Source: an uncultured Lachnospiraceae bacterium
GTDB taxonomy: Bacteria > Bacillota > Clostridia > Lachnospirales > Lachnospiraceae
Length of the DNA: 64,000 nucleotides
Direction: 5' to 3'
NCBI GenBank assembly: GCA_946557105.1
Contig: CAMNSZ010000002.1
Location: 124,001-188,000, forward strand
Shown here: positions 1 through 8,100 of the stretch, in pieces
How the letters are laid out: each line of letters opens with the position of its first letter
Position numbering within the stretch: position 1 is the first letter of the stretch
Made by a program: the position numbers and the translations under genes
The notes under the pieces: model-generated
What the model was told of the DNA's origin: nothing
The model's input: only the letters and a program-made list of their open reading frames with translations
The model's database searches: none

Positions 1-686
1 CTTAAGAATGCGTTCCTGTAAAGGATATTTGCCTTGGAAGCCACCCTTGCATAATCAATTTCATCCCAACGGTTTGCGCTCATGAAGCTTTCGGTCACAT
101 TCAGATACGCTCTCAGGGAAGCAAGCAGCTTTCTGTATTCCCTTGCGGTAATCCCCATAAAACGCTGCAGTTTTGCCGCTGTTTCCTTCGACGTCTTAGA
201 GGATGTATTATTGCTTGGCATCCACTTTGCGCAAAGGGAAACGCCTTCGCCCGCCTCCATATTCTTCACATCCTCCAGAAGCTGCGTCTTTAAGACTGTC
301 AGAGCCTTCTCCTCAACAGGCGTCTCAAGCAGGGAGAGCAAATCGTCGAAACGGCCGTACTGCGCCATGATTTCAGCCAATCCGCTTACCATATCGGGAA
401 AGCCTTCTGCCAGATGTCTGATAATAATTCTGAAGCTTCTTCTTTCGCCCAGTCCGCCTCTTATGTCACGCAGGAAGAACAGCCACTTTATCGCAAGAAT
501 TCTGTCCTCGTAGAAGGCATGGATAAAACGGTTGATAATTCTTCCTTCTTCTTCGTTCCTAAGGGAGGCAGCCGCAAAGTTCAAGTCCACAAGTGCCTTT
601 CCCGTTGTTCCATAACCTATGGCGCCGTTTTCGGTCGTCTTCCTTTCATCTTCTAAAATAGTATGTAACTTTTCCATAAAGCTCAT
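1..686 (-). CDS. DUF2828 / TROVE-vWA-like protein, N-terminal part (C-terminus beyond window)
   Basis: Open minus-strand frame from ATG at 686 to the window edge with no stop: MSFMEKLHTILEDERKTTENGAIGYGTTGKALVDLNFAAASLRNEEEGRIINRFIHAFYEDRILAIKWLFFLRDIRGGLGERRSFRIIIRHLAEGFPDMVSG... The motifs 'ENGA.GY.TTGKALVDLNFA' and 'FLRDIRGGLGERR' recall DUF2828 proteins. GGTGAG ribosome-binding-like sequence upstream. Not in the ORF track because it is truncated. Confidence 0.7.
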   Translation of the reverse strand, partial: MSFMEKLHTILEDERKTTENGAIGYGTTGKALVDLNFAAASLRNEEEGRIINRFIHAFYEDRILAIKWLFFLRDIRGGLGERRSFRIIIRHLAEGFPDMVSGLAEIMAQYGRFDDLLSLLETPVEEKALTVLKTQLLEDVKNMEAGEGVSLCAKWMPSNNTSSKTSKETAAKLQRFMGITAREYRKLLASLRAYLNVTESFMSANRWDEIDYARVASKANILYRNAFL

Positions 687-721
687 AACTCTCACCAATC
701 CTTTCCATAAGCTTCCTTCCT

Positions 722-854
722 AATAAATCTCATTGTGGGGATGGGATTTGAACCCATAACCCCTATGCCCCTAGCATTTTTGTAGCTGTTAAAGCCTTTT
801 TCAAGACTTATTTTAATAGTGCTCTACCCGTTAAGCTACCCCACATGATTTATT
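722..854 (-). ncRNA. tRNA-like RNA 1 (Y-RNA-like tRNA mimic; hairpin in place of anticodon)
   Basis: Minus strand: AATAAATC-A-TGTGGGG-TA-GCTTAACGGGTAGAGC-A-CTATTAAAAT[AAGTCTT GAAA AAGGCTT]TAACAG...[ATGC TAGGG GCAT]...ATGGG TTCAAAT CCCAT-CCCCACA-ATGA-GATTTATT. Perfect 7-bp acceptor-like stem, D-arm, T-arm, plus an 8-bp basal extension. Confidence 0.75.
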
Positions 855-980
855 AAAAAAAGCAGCTTTACCGGGGCAGGATTCGAACCTGCTAATCACC
901 ATTTGATATGTAATCGCAGTAAAAGCCTTTTACAAGACTTATTTTTTTGATTCACCTAAGAACCGCCGCGATAAAGCTGC
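855..980 (-). ncRNA. tRNA-like RNA 2 (Y-RNA-like tRNA mimic) with built-in terminator-like end
   Basis: Minus strand: GCAGCTT-TATCGCG-GC-GGTTC TTAGGT GAATC-A-AAAAAAT[AAGTCTT GTAA AAGGCTT]TTACTGCGATTACAT[ATCA AATGG TGAT]TA-GCAGG TTCGAAT CCTGC-CCCGGTA-AAGCTGC-TTTTTTT. 14-position basal stem with one mismatch, followed by T7. Confidence 0.7.
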
Positions 981-1003
981 CCTGTGACTTGAGAAAACCC
1001 TTG

Positions 1004-1133
1004 AAGCTGCCGTCCGGGTGGGAATCGAACCCACGACAACGCACTTGACAGGTGTTTTTGGATTGCCGTTAAGGTCTTTGTCAAGACCTATTTTCTTCCG
1101 CGCTCTACCCTCTGAGCTACCTGACAGCGGCTT
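1004..1133 (-). ncRNA. tRNA-like RNA 3 (Y-RNA-like tRNA mimic)
   Basis: Minus strand: AAGCCGC-TGTCAGG-TA-GCTC AGAGGGTA GAGC-G-CGGAAGAAAAT[AGGTCTT GACA AAGACCT]TAACGGCAATCC...GTGGG TTCGATT CCCAC-CCGGACG-GCAGCTT. Perfect D-arm and T-arm; extended basal stem with two mismatches. Confidence 0.72.
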
Positions 1134-1318
1134 TTCTTCGGTTTTCCCTTGTCTGAATATAGAATACAACTTATGGAAAAATTTATCATTTCAAAAAAGT
1201 TGCGAAGTAGATTTTTGTAAAAAAACTATCTGATAAAGAACGTTTATGTTATACTGAAACAAATATCTGTGCAATAACGCTGCGCCTCAACCAATACTAA
1301 AATGAAATTGTAATTTAT

Positions 1319-1480
1319 CTAAGGAATAGTCGCAAAATAACTTGTGCAGATGACGCAGAATAAATTTCCATAGGCTAGGCGGAAGAAGGAGCCGTAGTGG
1401 GCTACGACGACTGATGACAACGACGGCTATGGGAATTTAGACAAGTCAGATGCACAAGTTATTTCAAGACTATTCCTTAG
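1319..1480. repeat. MITE-like / long inverted-repeat element (162 bp)
   Basis: Termini CTAAGGAATAGTCGCAAAATAACTTGTGCAGATGAC... and reverse complement of the right end CTAAGGAATAGTCTTGAAATAACTTGTGCATCTGAC...; imperfect inverted repeat continues inward (TAAATTTCCATAG / TAAATTCCCATAG). Confidence 0.75.
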
Positions 1481-1506
1481 CGCCAAGCTCATAAATTATA
1501 AGCAGG

Positions 1507-2757
1507 ATGGTGGATAATATGTCGGAATTTAAAGAATTAATTAAATCCTTTTCCAAAAGCCGGGAGTATGTCCGCGATTTCTTTGTATACGGCTTTAAGA
1601 CCCGCGACGAATTCGGGGGCTGGAGCGGCCGTACCTACGATAATGAGCGTCGCAGGCTGGAGAGCTGGCTGTCCGGCTATGTGAGGCAGGATTATACCGA
1701 AAAAGGAAAAAATATTTATCTTTCCATGGACAGCAATCTCCTTGACACCAATCCTCTGTATCGGGTATGGAAGGCAAAAAGCTTTACCGACAACGACATT
1801 ATGCTGCATTTCTATATACTGGACTATCTGCTGCAATCTAAGAAGGAGACGGCTGACGGGATAACCGACGGCATTCTGGATATCTATGATATGATGTTTG
1901 ACTCCCAGTTGGTTCGACGAAAGTGTAACGAATACGCCAAGGATGGCATTCTTACAAAGGAAAAAAGCGGCCGGGAGATTTTGTACAGTCTCAATCCTTC
2001 GTTTCGGGAATTACTTTCCTCCTGCCCCGGCTTAGAAGACGCCCTAAAGCTGTACCAGCTCTCCTCCCCTCTCGGAATTGTGGGTAACACCATTATGGAT
2101 AACGCTTCCCTCACAAACGACATCTTCCGAATCAAGCACAATTTCTTTGTCCATACCTTGGAGGATGAAATACTGTCCGTTTTACTACAGGCAATGCATG
2201 AGGAAAAAGCCGTGCAAATCAGCATAAAAAGCACCCGCTCGGAAGCCATGCATACTATGGAGGGCGTTCCGCTGAAAATATTTATCAGCACGCGCACCGG
2301 CAGGCGTTACCTATGTCTCTACCTGCCGGCAAAACGGCGCTTTACATGCGCCAGACTAGACTCTGTAAAAGAAGTCTTCGTCAAAGAGCCTTTTCCTCCA
2401 TATAAAGAAATCAAAGAGAAGTTAGAAAAAAATAAAATATCCGCATGGGGAGTGTCCTTTCAAAACGAAGGCCATACCCGTTTGGAGCACGTTAAGCTTA
2501 CCCTGCATATTAGCGAATCGTCCGAGGCATATATTCTGAACCGCCTGCAACGCGAAGGCAAGGGAGGAACCATTCTGCACATTGCCCCGGATACCTTTAC
2601 CTATGAGATTAGTGTCTTTGATGCAAACGAAATGCTTCCATGGCTTCGTACCTTTATCGGAAGAATCGTTGATATCGAATCTGACTGCCAAAAGCTTAAT
2701 TCTCTCTTCCGCAGAGATTTTTTTGCCATGTATCATATGTATTTTGAAGAAAATTGA
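1507..2757 (+). CDS. WYL-domain regulatory protein
   Basis: 416-aa ORF; N-terminal helical part and C-terminal WYL-like region (KAVQISIKSTRSEAMHTMEGVPLKIFISTRTGRRYLCLYLPAKRRFTCARLDSVKEV). Confidence 0.75.
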   Translation: MVDNMSEFKELIKSFSKSREYVRDFFVYGFKTRDEFGGWSGRTYDNERRRLESWLSGYVRQDYTEKGKNIYLSMDSNLLDTNPLYRVWKAKSFTDNDIMLHFYILDYLLQSKKETADGITDGILDIYDMMFDSQLVRRKCNEYAKDGILTKEKSGREILYSLNPSFRELLSSCPGLEDALKLYQLSSPLGIVGNTIMDNASLTNDIFRIKHNFFVHTLEDEILSVLLQAMHEEKAVQISIKSTRSEAMHTMEGVPLKIFISTRTGRRYLCLYLPAKRRFTCARLDSVKEVFVKEPFPPYKEIKEKLEKNKISAWGVSFQNEGHTRLEHVKLTLHISESSEAYILNRLQREGKGGTILHIAPDTFTYEISVFDANEMLPWLRTFIGRIVDIESDCQKLNSLFRRDFFAMYHMYFEEN

Positions 2758-2763
2758 TTTAAG

Positions 2764-3801
2764 ATGCCCTCAACTATTAAATTTAAGTGTCTGATGAGAC
2801 AGACAGATGGGAGTAAAATGGCTGAATTATTTTCTGAAGTTTATAATTGTTATTATCAGGTCATAAAATCCCTGATTGAAAAGAAAAATTACATATCGGA
2901 GGATGAACTGAATTTCCGCATAAAGAACAACGGCTTTGAGGAAAGCATTCTCTATCTTCTCCCTAAGCTGACAAAAGAGGGATGGGGATTTTACGAAAAA
3001 GAGAATGGGATTTTACATTCAAAATTGTCTACGGACTTTTATGTTCCCCTGACCGACCTGCAGAAATCCTACTTAAAGTCCATTCTGACGGACGATAAAA
3101 TAGGTCTTTTCCTAAGCGACAGGGAGCTTCATAAAATAAATGAGGCGTTTGCCCATATATCGCCGCTCTTTCACGGGGATGATTTTTATTATTACGACCG
3201 CTTTGCCGATAAGGACGACTATAAGAATCCCGAGTATAAGAAACATTTTCAAACGATTCTTTCCGCTATCAAAAAACAGGAATACCTTGATATTCTTTAT
3301 GAATCACGTTTTGAACACAGGGTACATCACTGCTATCTGCCCTGCAGACTGGAATATTCCATAAAAAACGACTGCTTCCGCCTGCTTGCAGTAAATCAGC
3401 ATAACCTGCGGAACCCGAGAATTGAGATTTTGAATCTAAGCCGTATCAGAGAAACCGCTCCTACCGGCAAAAGAGTCACAAGGCTTCCCGACATCAACCG
3501 CTCGCTGCAGCGTTCCTATTACAAGGAGCCGGTAAGAATTATTATAAAGAACAAGCGCAATGCTTTGGAACGCGCAATGCTGCAATTTGCCAATTATGAG
3601 AAAAATACCCGCAGGCTCGACGACAACACCTATGAATGTCTGATTTACTATAATAAAAAAACAGAGACAGAGCTTCTTATCGAAATTCTGTCCTTTGGTC
3701 CTATGATTAAGGTTGTGGGAAGCGAAGCCTTTCTTCAGCTTATAAAGGAGCGTCTGGAGCGTCAGCACGCCATGTTGTCCGTCCGGACGCCGCCTTCATA
3801 A
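2764..3801 (+). CDS. WYL-domain regulatory protein (second, tandem)
   Basis: 345-aa ORF with WYL-like region (LDILYESRFEHRVHHCYLPCRLEYSIKNDCFRLLAVNQHNLRNPRIEILNLSRIRE); 6 bp after the first WYL ORF. Confidence 0.75.
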   Translation: MPSTIKFKCLMRQTDGSKMAELFSEVYNCYYQVIKSLIEKKNYISEDELNFRIKNNGFEESILYLLPKLTKEGWGFYEKENGILHSKLSTDFYVPLTDLQKSYLKSILTDDKIGLFLSDRELHKINEAFAHISPLFHGDDFYYYDRFADKDDYKNPEYKKHFQTILSAIKKQEYLDILYESRFEHRVHHCYLPCRLEYSIKNDCFRLLAVNQHNLRNPRIEILNLSRIRETAPTGKRVTRLPDINRSLQRSYYKEPVRIIIKNKRNALERAMLQFANYEKNTRRLDDNTYECLIYYNKKTETELLIEILSFGPMIKVVGSEAFLQLIKERLERQHAMLSVRTPPS

Positions 3802-3904
3802 TTCCTGCTTTCCTATATTGTCAGGGCTTTTTACCGTAACGCTCTAAAGGCATTCGCCACCATTTTCATTATCACCATTCTAGGGTAAGCTCTCAAAAAA
3901 TCAA

Positions 3905-4201
3905 TCACCGGCTATATTCTGTCAGCCGCAAAGAATATACTTCCTTCAACATTTCCGCGGAAAGATATTTTGCCTTTCTAATCGAACAGCTGTAATAGCA
4001 TCCGCTATTAACATAACCCTGAGTGCTTCCATATAAAACAACTGTGTTCCATGGACATAGGTAATGTTCTTTCCGAACGAGCCTCCCCCGCTTCAGCCCA
4101 TCCTCAAACTCAGGGAAAACCCTTGGATTGCCACATCCCTCATAGTCATCTGTCCAAAAACCTGACGGTTCCTTGTCAGTATGCTCAATCATTACATTCA
4201 A
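3905..4201 (-). CDS. hypothetical protein
   Basis: 98-aa ORF, protein-like composition, no recognised family. Confidence 0.4.
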   Translation of the reverse strand: MNVMIEHTDKEPSGFWTDDYEGCGNPRVFPEFEDGLKRGRLVRKEHYLCPWNTVVLYGSTQGYVNSGCYYSCSIRKAKYLSAEMLKEVYSLRLTEYSR

Positions 4202-4359
4202 GGCAGTAATAGTTACTTTTTTGTCTCTTTGTTTTTCATATTTATACCTCCGTTAATAAGTGCTGCTAATAGCAGCCTGACATGCTAACAAAGGTAATTT
4301 TCTGATATAATGTCAATAATATTGTATCAGACAGCCACACCATTTGCAATAGGTTGTAC

Positions 4360-4575
4360 ATTCTTGCTGCTCTTTCAGGATTTGCCCCCAATCCCGCGCT
4401 TCCCTCGACGCCCGTAAAATATGTATTTCATTTTCCGGCTCCTTCACCACATAAAAAGGAAAAGGTAAAAAAGGATACTACTCATAACTACCTCTTTTCG
4501 ACAATATCCTCAGCCTCTTGAACAGCAGCTAAGTCTTGTAATGCAAGTTTGATACCCTACAAACCGATTTCCTAC
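4360..4575 (-). pseudogene. possible decayed RelE/ParE-type toxin remnant
   Basis: Minus-strand fragments ...KLALQDLAAVQEAEDIVEKR* and, in another frame, FYVVKEPENEIHILRASREARDWGQIL... The latter resembles the C-terminal end of RelE/ParE toxins (xxIRILRVLHGARDW). Boundaries approximate. Confidence 0.35.
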
Positions 4576-5172
4576 AAGGATCGACAGCGGCGATATTTTT
4601 CCTTCTTGCTCCAATTTAAAAAAGAAGCTATAAGCTTTTCGATAATATAGGCTCTGGCGTCATTTTTGTCGATTCCGGAGTTTGGCCATTCATTTATACC
4701 TATATTTTCCTTTAGGATATAAAGCGGCTCTTTGAATGTTCCCGGATTTCTGCCGCAAGTTACCAAATCAGTCTTGTGTTTCAGCCTGTAAAATGCACGG
4801 AATATGGGCAGCTCAAAGCCACGATCGCCTGCTCTTCTTCCTTTTACATACGCATCCCATTCATCTGATAAATGCAAGCACTCCCAAATTTGGTTGGTGG
4901 TCATACCGGACTGATCCTTTAGCCCCTTCTTCAATTCCTCTTCCGCGGTCAGGTCGCTTGGGCTGCTCGCCGCCGCTAACTAACCAGCTTTCATCCGAAG
5001 TTCCCCATCTTACAACATCCTTTAGTGCGTCACGATAAATTGCAAATTCATTAGTTGGAGCCAAAAACATATTGCGCTTGAAAGCAAATGCTTCCATAAT
5101 TCTAAACTCTTTATACGCTTCAGCATCCAAATCCTCGACAGCAAAGTCCTTTTTTCTGTTCCAAAGCATCAT
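4572..5172 (-). pseudogene. frameshifted hypothetical protein
   Basis: Two overlapping minus ORFs (4861..5172 and 4572..4934) read as one protein if a single frameshift is placed near 4950: ...WLVSGGEQPKR / DLTAEEELKKGLKDQSGMTTNQIWECLHL... Confidence 0.55.
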
Positions 5173-5371
5173 ATAAAGGAAAGTTCAACAAATTCATGTG
5201 AAAATTACCGATTGTGATTTAATGTTGTTTAAGGGTAATATTAGCTGTTATATTTTATTATTAAAATTTATGCTAACATTTGATTTTACGGCGTTTTCAA
5301 GCTGTGGGGGCACAAAATACGCCTCTGTTGCACCAAACACCACTTTTCAGCAAAAACGCGTCAACATTGTA

Positions 5372-5411
5372 TGACAAAACGCCACAATTCATAAGAATTA
5401 TGGCGTTTTGT
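5372..5411 (-). terminator. intrinsic terminator-like hairpin
   Basis: ACAAAACGCCATAATTCTTATGAATTGTGGCGTTTTGT downstream of the GGGtGRT CDS. Confidence 0.6.
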
Positions 5412-5452
5412 CTGTCTTTATGTGTCATTCTTTGTTTTTTAATTCAGCTCAA

Positions 5453-6463
5453 TCAAAATTTGCCCGCTTTACTGGCTTCCTCAATCGAAACAGCAACCGC
5501 AACAGTCATGCCGACCATGGGGTTGTTTCCTGCTCCGATAAGACCCATCATCTCCACATGAGCAGGAACGGAAGAAGAACCTGCAAACTGTGCGTCAGAA
5601 TGCATACGACCCATGGTATCCGTCATACCGTAGGAAGCAGGGCCTGCAGCCATGTTATCGGGATGAAGGGTACGCCCTGTACCACCGCCTGATGCAACGG
5701 AGAAGTACTTCTTACCCTGCTCGATACATTCCTTCTTATAGGTGCCTGCAACGGGATGCTGGAATCTGGTAGGATTGGTGGAGTTACCGGTAATGGATAC
5801 ATCCACTCCCTCCTTGTGCATGATGGCAACGCCTTCACAGACGTCATTTGCGCCGTAGCAGTTTACCTTTGCACGAAGACCTTCGGAATAAGATTTGCGA
5901 TATACCTCCTTTACAGTATTGGTATAGGGATCATACTCTGTCTCCACAAAAGTAAAGCCGTTGATACGGGAAATAATCTGTGCAGCGTCCTTTCCCAAAC
6001 CGTTTAAGATAACGCGTAAGGGTTTCTTACGAACCTTATTAGCCTTCTCGGCGATACCGATAGCGCCCTCTGCTGCAGCAAAGGATTCATGACCTGCAAG
6101 GAAGCAGAAACACTCCGTCTCCTCCTCAAGAAGCATTTTACCAAGATTGCCGTGTCCGAGACCTACCTTACGGGTATCTGCAACGGATCCGGGAATACAG
6201 AAAGCCTGTAAGCCCTCTCCTATTGCTGCCGCCGCATCAGCCGCTCTCCTACAGCCCTTCTTGATTGCGATTGCGGCGCCTACTATGTAAGCCCAGCAGG
6301 CATTCTCAAAGCAAATAGGCTGAATGCCCTTAATCTGATTGTAAACATCAAGACCGGCATCCTTAGTGATTTTCTCGGCTTCCTCAATAGAAGCAATACC
6401 ATAACTATTTAATACGGAATTGATTTTGTCAATTCGTCTTTCATATGATTCAAATAATGCCAT
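5453..6463 (-). CDS. GGGtGRT protein
   Basis: 336 aa; contains the literal motif 'SGGGTGRTLHPDN'; paired with an Fe-S scaffold-like gene. Confidence 0.85.
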   Translation of the reverse strand: MALFESYERRIDKINSVLNSYGIASIEEAEKITKDAGLDVYNQIKGIQPICFENACWAYIVGAAIAIKKGCRRAADAAAAIGEGLQAFCIPGSVADTRKVGLGHGNLGKMLLEEETECFCFLAGHESFAAAEGAIGIAEKANKVRKKPLRVILNGLGKDAAQIISRINGFTFVETEYDPYTNTVKEVYRKSYSEGLRAKVNCYGANDVCEGVAIMHKEGVDVSITGNSTNPTRFQHPVAGTYKKECIEQGKKYFSVASGGGTGRTLHPDNMAAGPASYGMTDTMGRMHSDAQFAGSSSVPAHVEMMGLIGAGNNPMVGMTVAVAVSIEEASKAGKF

Positions 6464-6496
6464 TTTAATTGTCCTCCTAATGAAGTTTACTTCTGT

Positions 6497-7189
6497 TTAC
6501 TCTTGTCTGGGGTCGATAATCTTTACGGCATCAGCCACACGACCATACTGACCCTTAGCCTTCTCATAAGCAGTGTTAGGGTCGTCACCTTTCTTGATAA
6601 AGTCGGTCATCTTTCCAAGGCTTACAAACTGATATCCGATAATCTGGTCGTCGGCGTCAAGGGCAATACCAGTTACATAACCCTCTGCCATCTCTAAGTA
6701 ACGAGGACCCTTCTTCAAGGTTCCGTACATGGTGCCAACCTGACTTCTAAGACCCTTGCCCAAGTCCTCAAGACCGGCGCCGATAGGAAGTCCGTCCTCG
6801 GAAAAAGCGCTCTGGGTACGTCCGTAAACAATCTGTAAAAACAGCTCTCTCATTGCGGTATTAATAGCATCGCATACAAGGTCTGTATTCAATGCTTCCA
6901 TTACTGTTCTGCCGGGCAGGATTTCAGCCGCCATTGCTGCGGAATGAGTCATACCGGAACAGCCGATAGTCTCAACCAACGCCTCCTGTATAATACCCTC
7001 CTTAACATTTAAGGTCAGCTTGCAGGCGCCCTGCTGAGGCGCGCACCAGCCCACACCGTGTGTAAGACCGGAAATATCTTTAACTTCTTTTGCTTTTACC
7101 CATTTTGCTTCTTCTGGGATAGGAGCACAGCCGTGAGCAACGCCTTGTGCTACTGGACACATTTCTTCAACTTCCTTTGAATAAATCAT
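6497..7189 (-). CDS. iron-sulfur cluster assembly scaffold-like protein
   Basis: 230 aa; NifU/IscU-like composition (GVGWCAPQQGACKLTLNVKEGIIQEALVETIGCSGMTHSAAMAAEILPG). Confidence 0.8.
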   Translation of the reverse strand: MIYSKEVEEMCPVAQGVAHGCAPIPEEAKWVKAKEVKDISGLTHGVGWCAPQQGACKLTLNVKEGIIQEALVETIGCSGMTHSAAMAAEILPGRTVMEALNTDLVCDAINTAMRELFLQIVYGRTQSAFSEDGLPIGAGLEDLGKGLRSQVGTMYGTLKKGPRYLEMAEGYVTGIALDADDQIIGYQFVSLGKMTDFIKKGDDPNTAYEKAKGQYGRVADAVKIIDPRQE

Positions 7190-7344
7190 GTGAAATCTCC
7201 TTTCAACTCTGTACTTACAATACTATATGAAATAATATCATAATCATCGTGTACATTTTCTCATATTTACTGTAAAAAATCCAGTGGTTTTTCATTTTTT
7301 TTGTTATTTTATGGAGCGGTTCAAGCATTTTCACATGGCGGATT

Positions 7345-8013
7345 TTAATCGCTCTTAAGAACAATGTTCTCACTGTTTTTATAAATACTGCGGGCAGGTA
7401 CCACCCCTCTTACCATGGAGGTGGGATAAATATTGGAATCCCTTCCTATAACCGTTCCGGGATTTAAAACCGAGTTACAGCCTACCTCCACCCTGTCTCC
7501 CAACATGGCTCCCATTTTCTTTAAACCTGTTTCCAGCCTATCGTCGCCGCACTTTACCGTCACCAGCGTTTTGTCGCTCTTAACATTTGAGGTGATGGAT
7601 CCGGCGCCCATATGGGATTTATAGCCGAGCACACTGTCGCCCACATAATTGTAATGGGGAACCTGAACCTTATTGAATAACACCACGTTTTTAAGCTCTG
7701 TGGAATTACCTACTACGGCTCCCTTACCCACGATAGCGTTTCCTCTGATAAAGGCACAATGGCGCACCTGCGCCTCCTCGTCAATAATCAGCGGACCGTT
7801 TAAGCATGCGCTGGACGCCACCTTCGCGCTCCTTGCCACCCAGATATCCTCCGCTCTCTTCTCGTAAATATCCTCCGGAAGGCTTTTCCCCAATTCTAAA
7901 ATGAAATCATGAATCTTGGACAATACCTCCCACGGATAGATAACGTCCGCAAAAAGCGCCGATGCAATCGTTTCCTTCAAATCAAATAGCTCATTTACCG
8001 TAACCTGCTTCAT
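7345..8013 (-). CDS. left-handed beta-helix acyltransferase / nucleotidyltransferase C-terminal-like protein
   Basis: Hexapeptide-repeat pattern (VRHCAFIRGNAIVGKGAVVGNSTELKNVVLFNKVQVPHYNYVGDSVLGYKSHMGAGS); likely start MKQVTVNELF. Confidence 0.7.
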   Translation of the reverse strand: MKQVTVNELFDLKETIASALFADVIYPWEVLSKIHDFILELGKSLPEDIYEKRAEDIWVARSAKVASSACLNGPLIIDEEAQVRHCAFIRGNAIVGKGAVVGNSTELKNVVLFNKVQVPHYNYVGDSVLGYKSHMGAGSITSNVKSDKTLVTVKCGDDRLETGLKKMGAMLGDRVEVGCNSVLNPGTVIGRDSNIYPTSMVRGVVPARSIYKNSENIVLKSD

Positions 8014-8100
8014 ATCCTCAGCTCTCCTTTTCGATTTATTCTTAACCCAACCCCTTCGCTTCGAGCCGTTCCTCATATTATGGCATATGTAATTCTACTT

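Noticed and set aside
82-656. Plus-strand ORFs 82..513 and 414..656
   Set aside because: Antisense to the open minus-strand DUF2828-like frame, which has the conserved protein motifs.
722-1133. Ordinary tRNA genes or tRNAs with self-splicing introns
   Set aside because: D- and T-arms are tRNA-like, but the insert is only a short conserved hairpin, far too small for a group I/II intron. Extended basal stems and a T7 terminator also argue against normal tRNAs. A short protein-spliced intron cannot be fully excluded.
939-1233. ORFs 939..1169 (-) and 1018..1233 (+)
   Set aside because: They run across the tRNA-like RNAs; 'MGIEPTTTHL' and 'CVVVGSIPTRTAA' are the familiar spurious translations of T-arm sequences.
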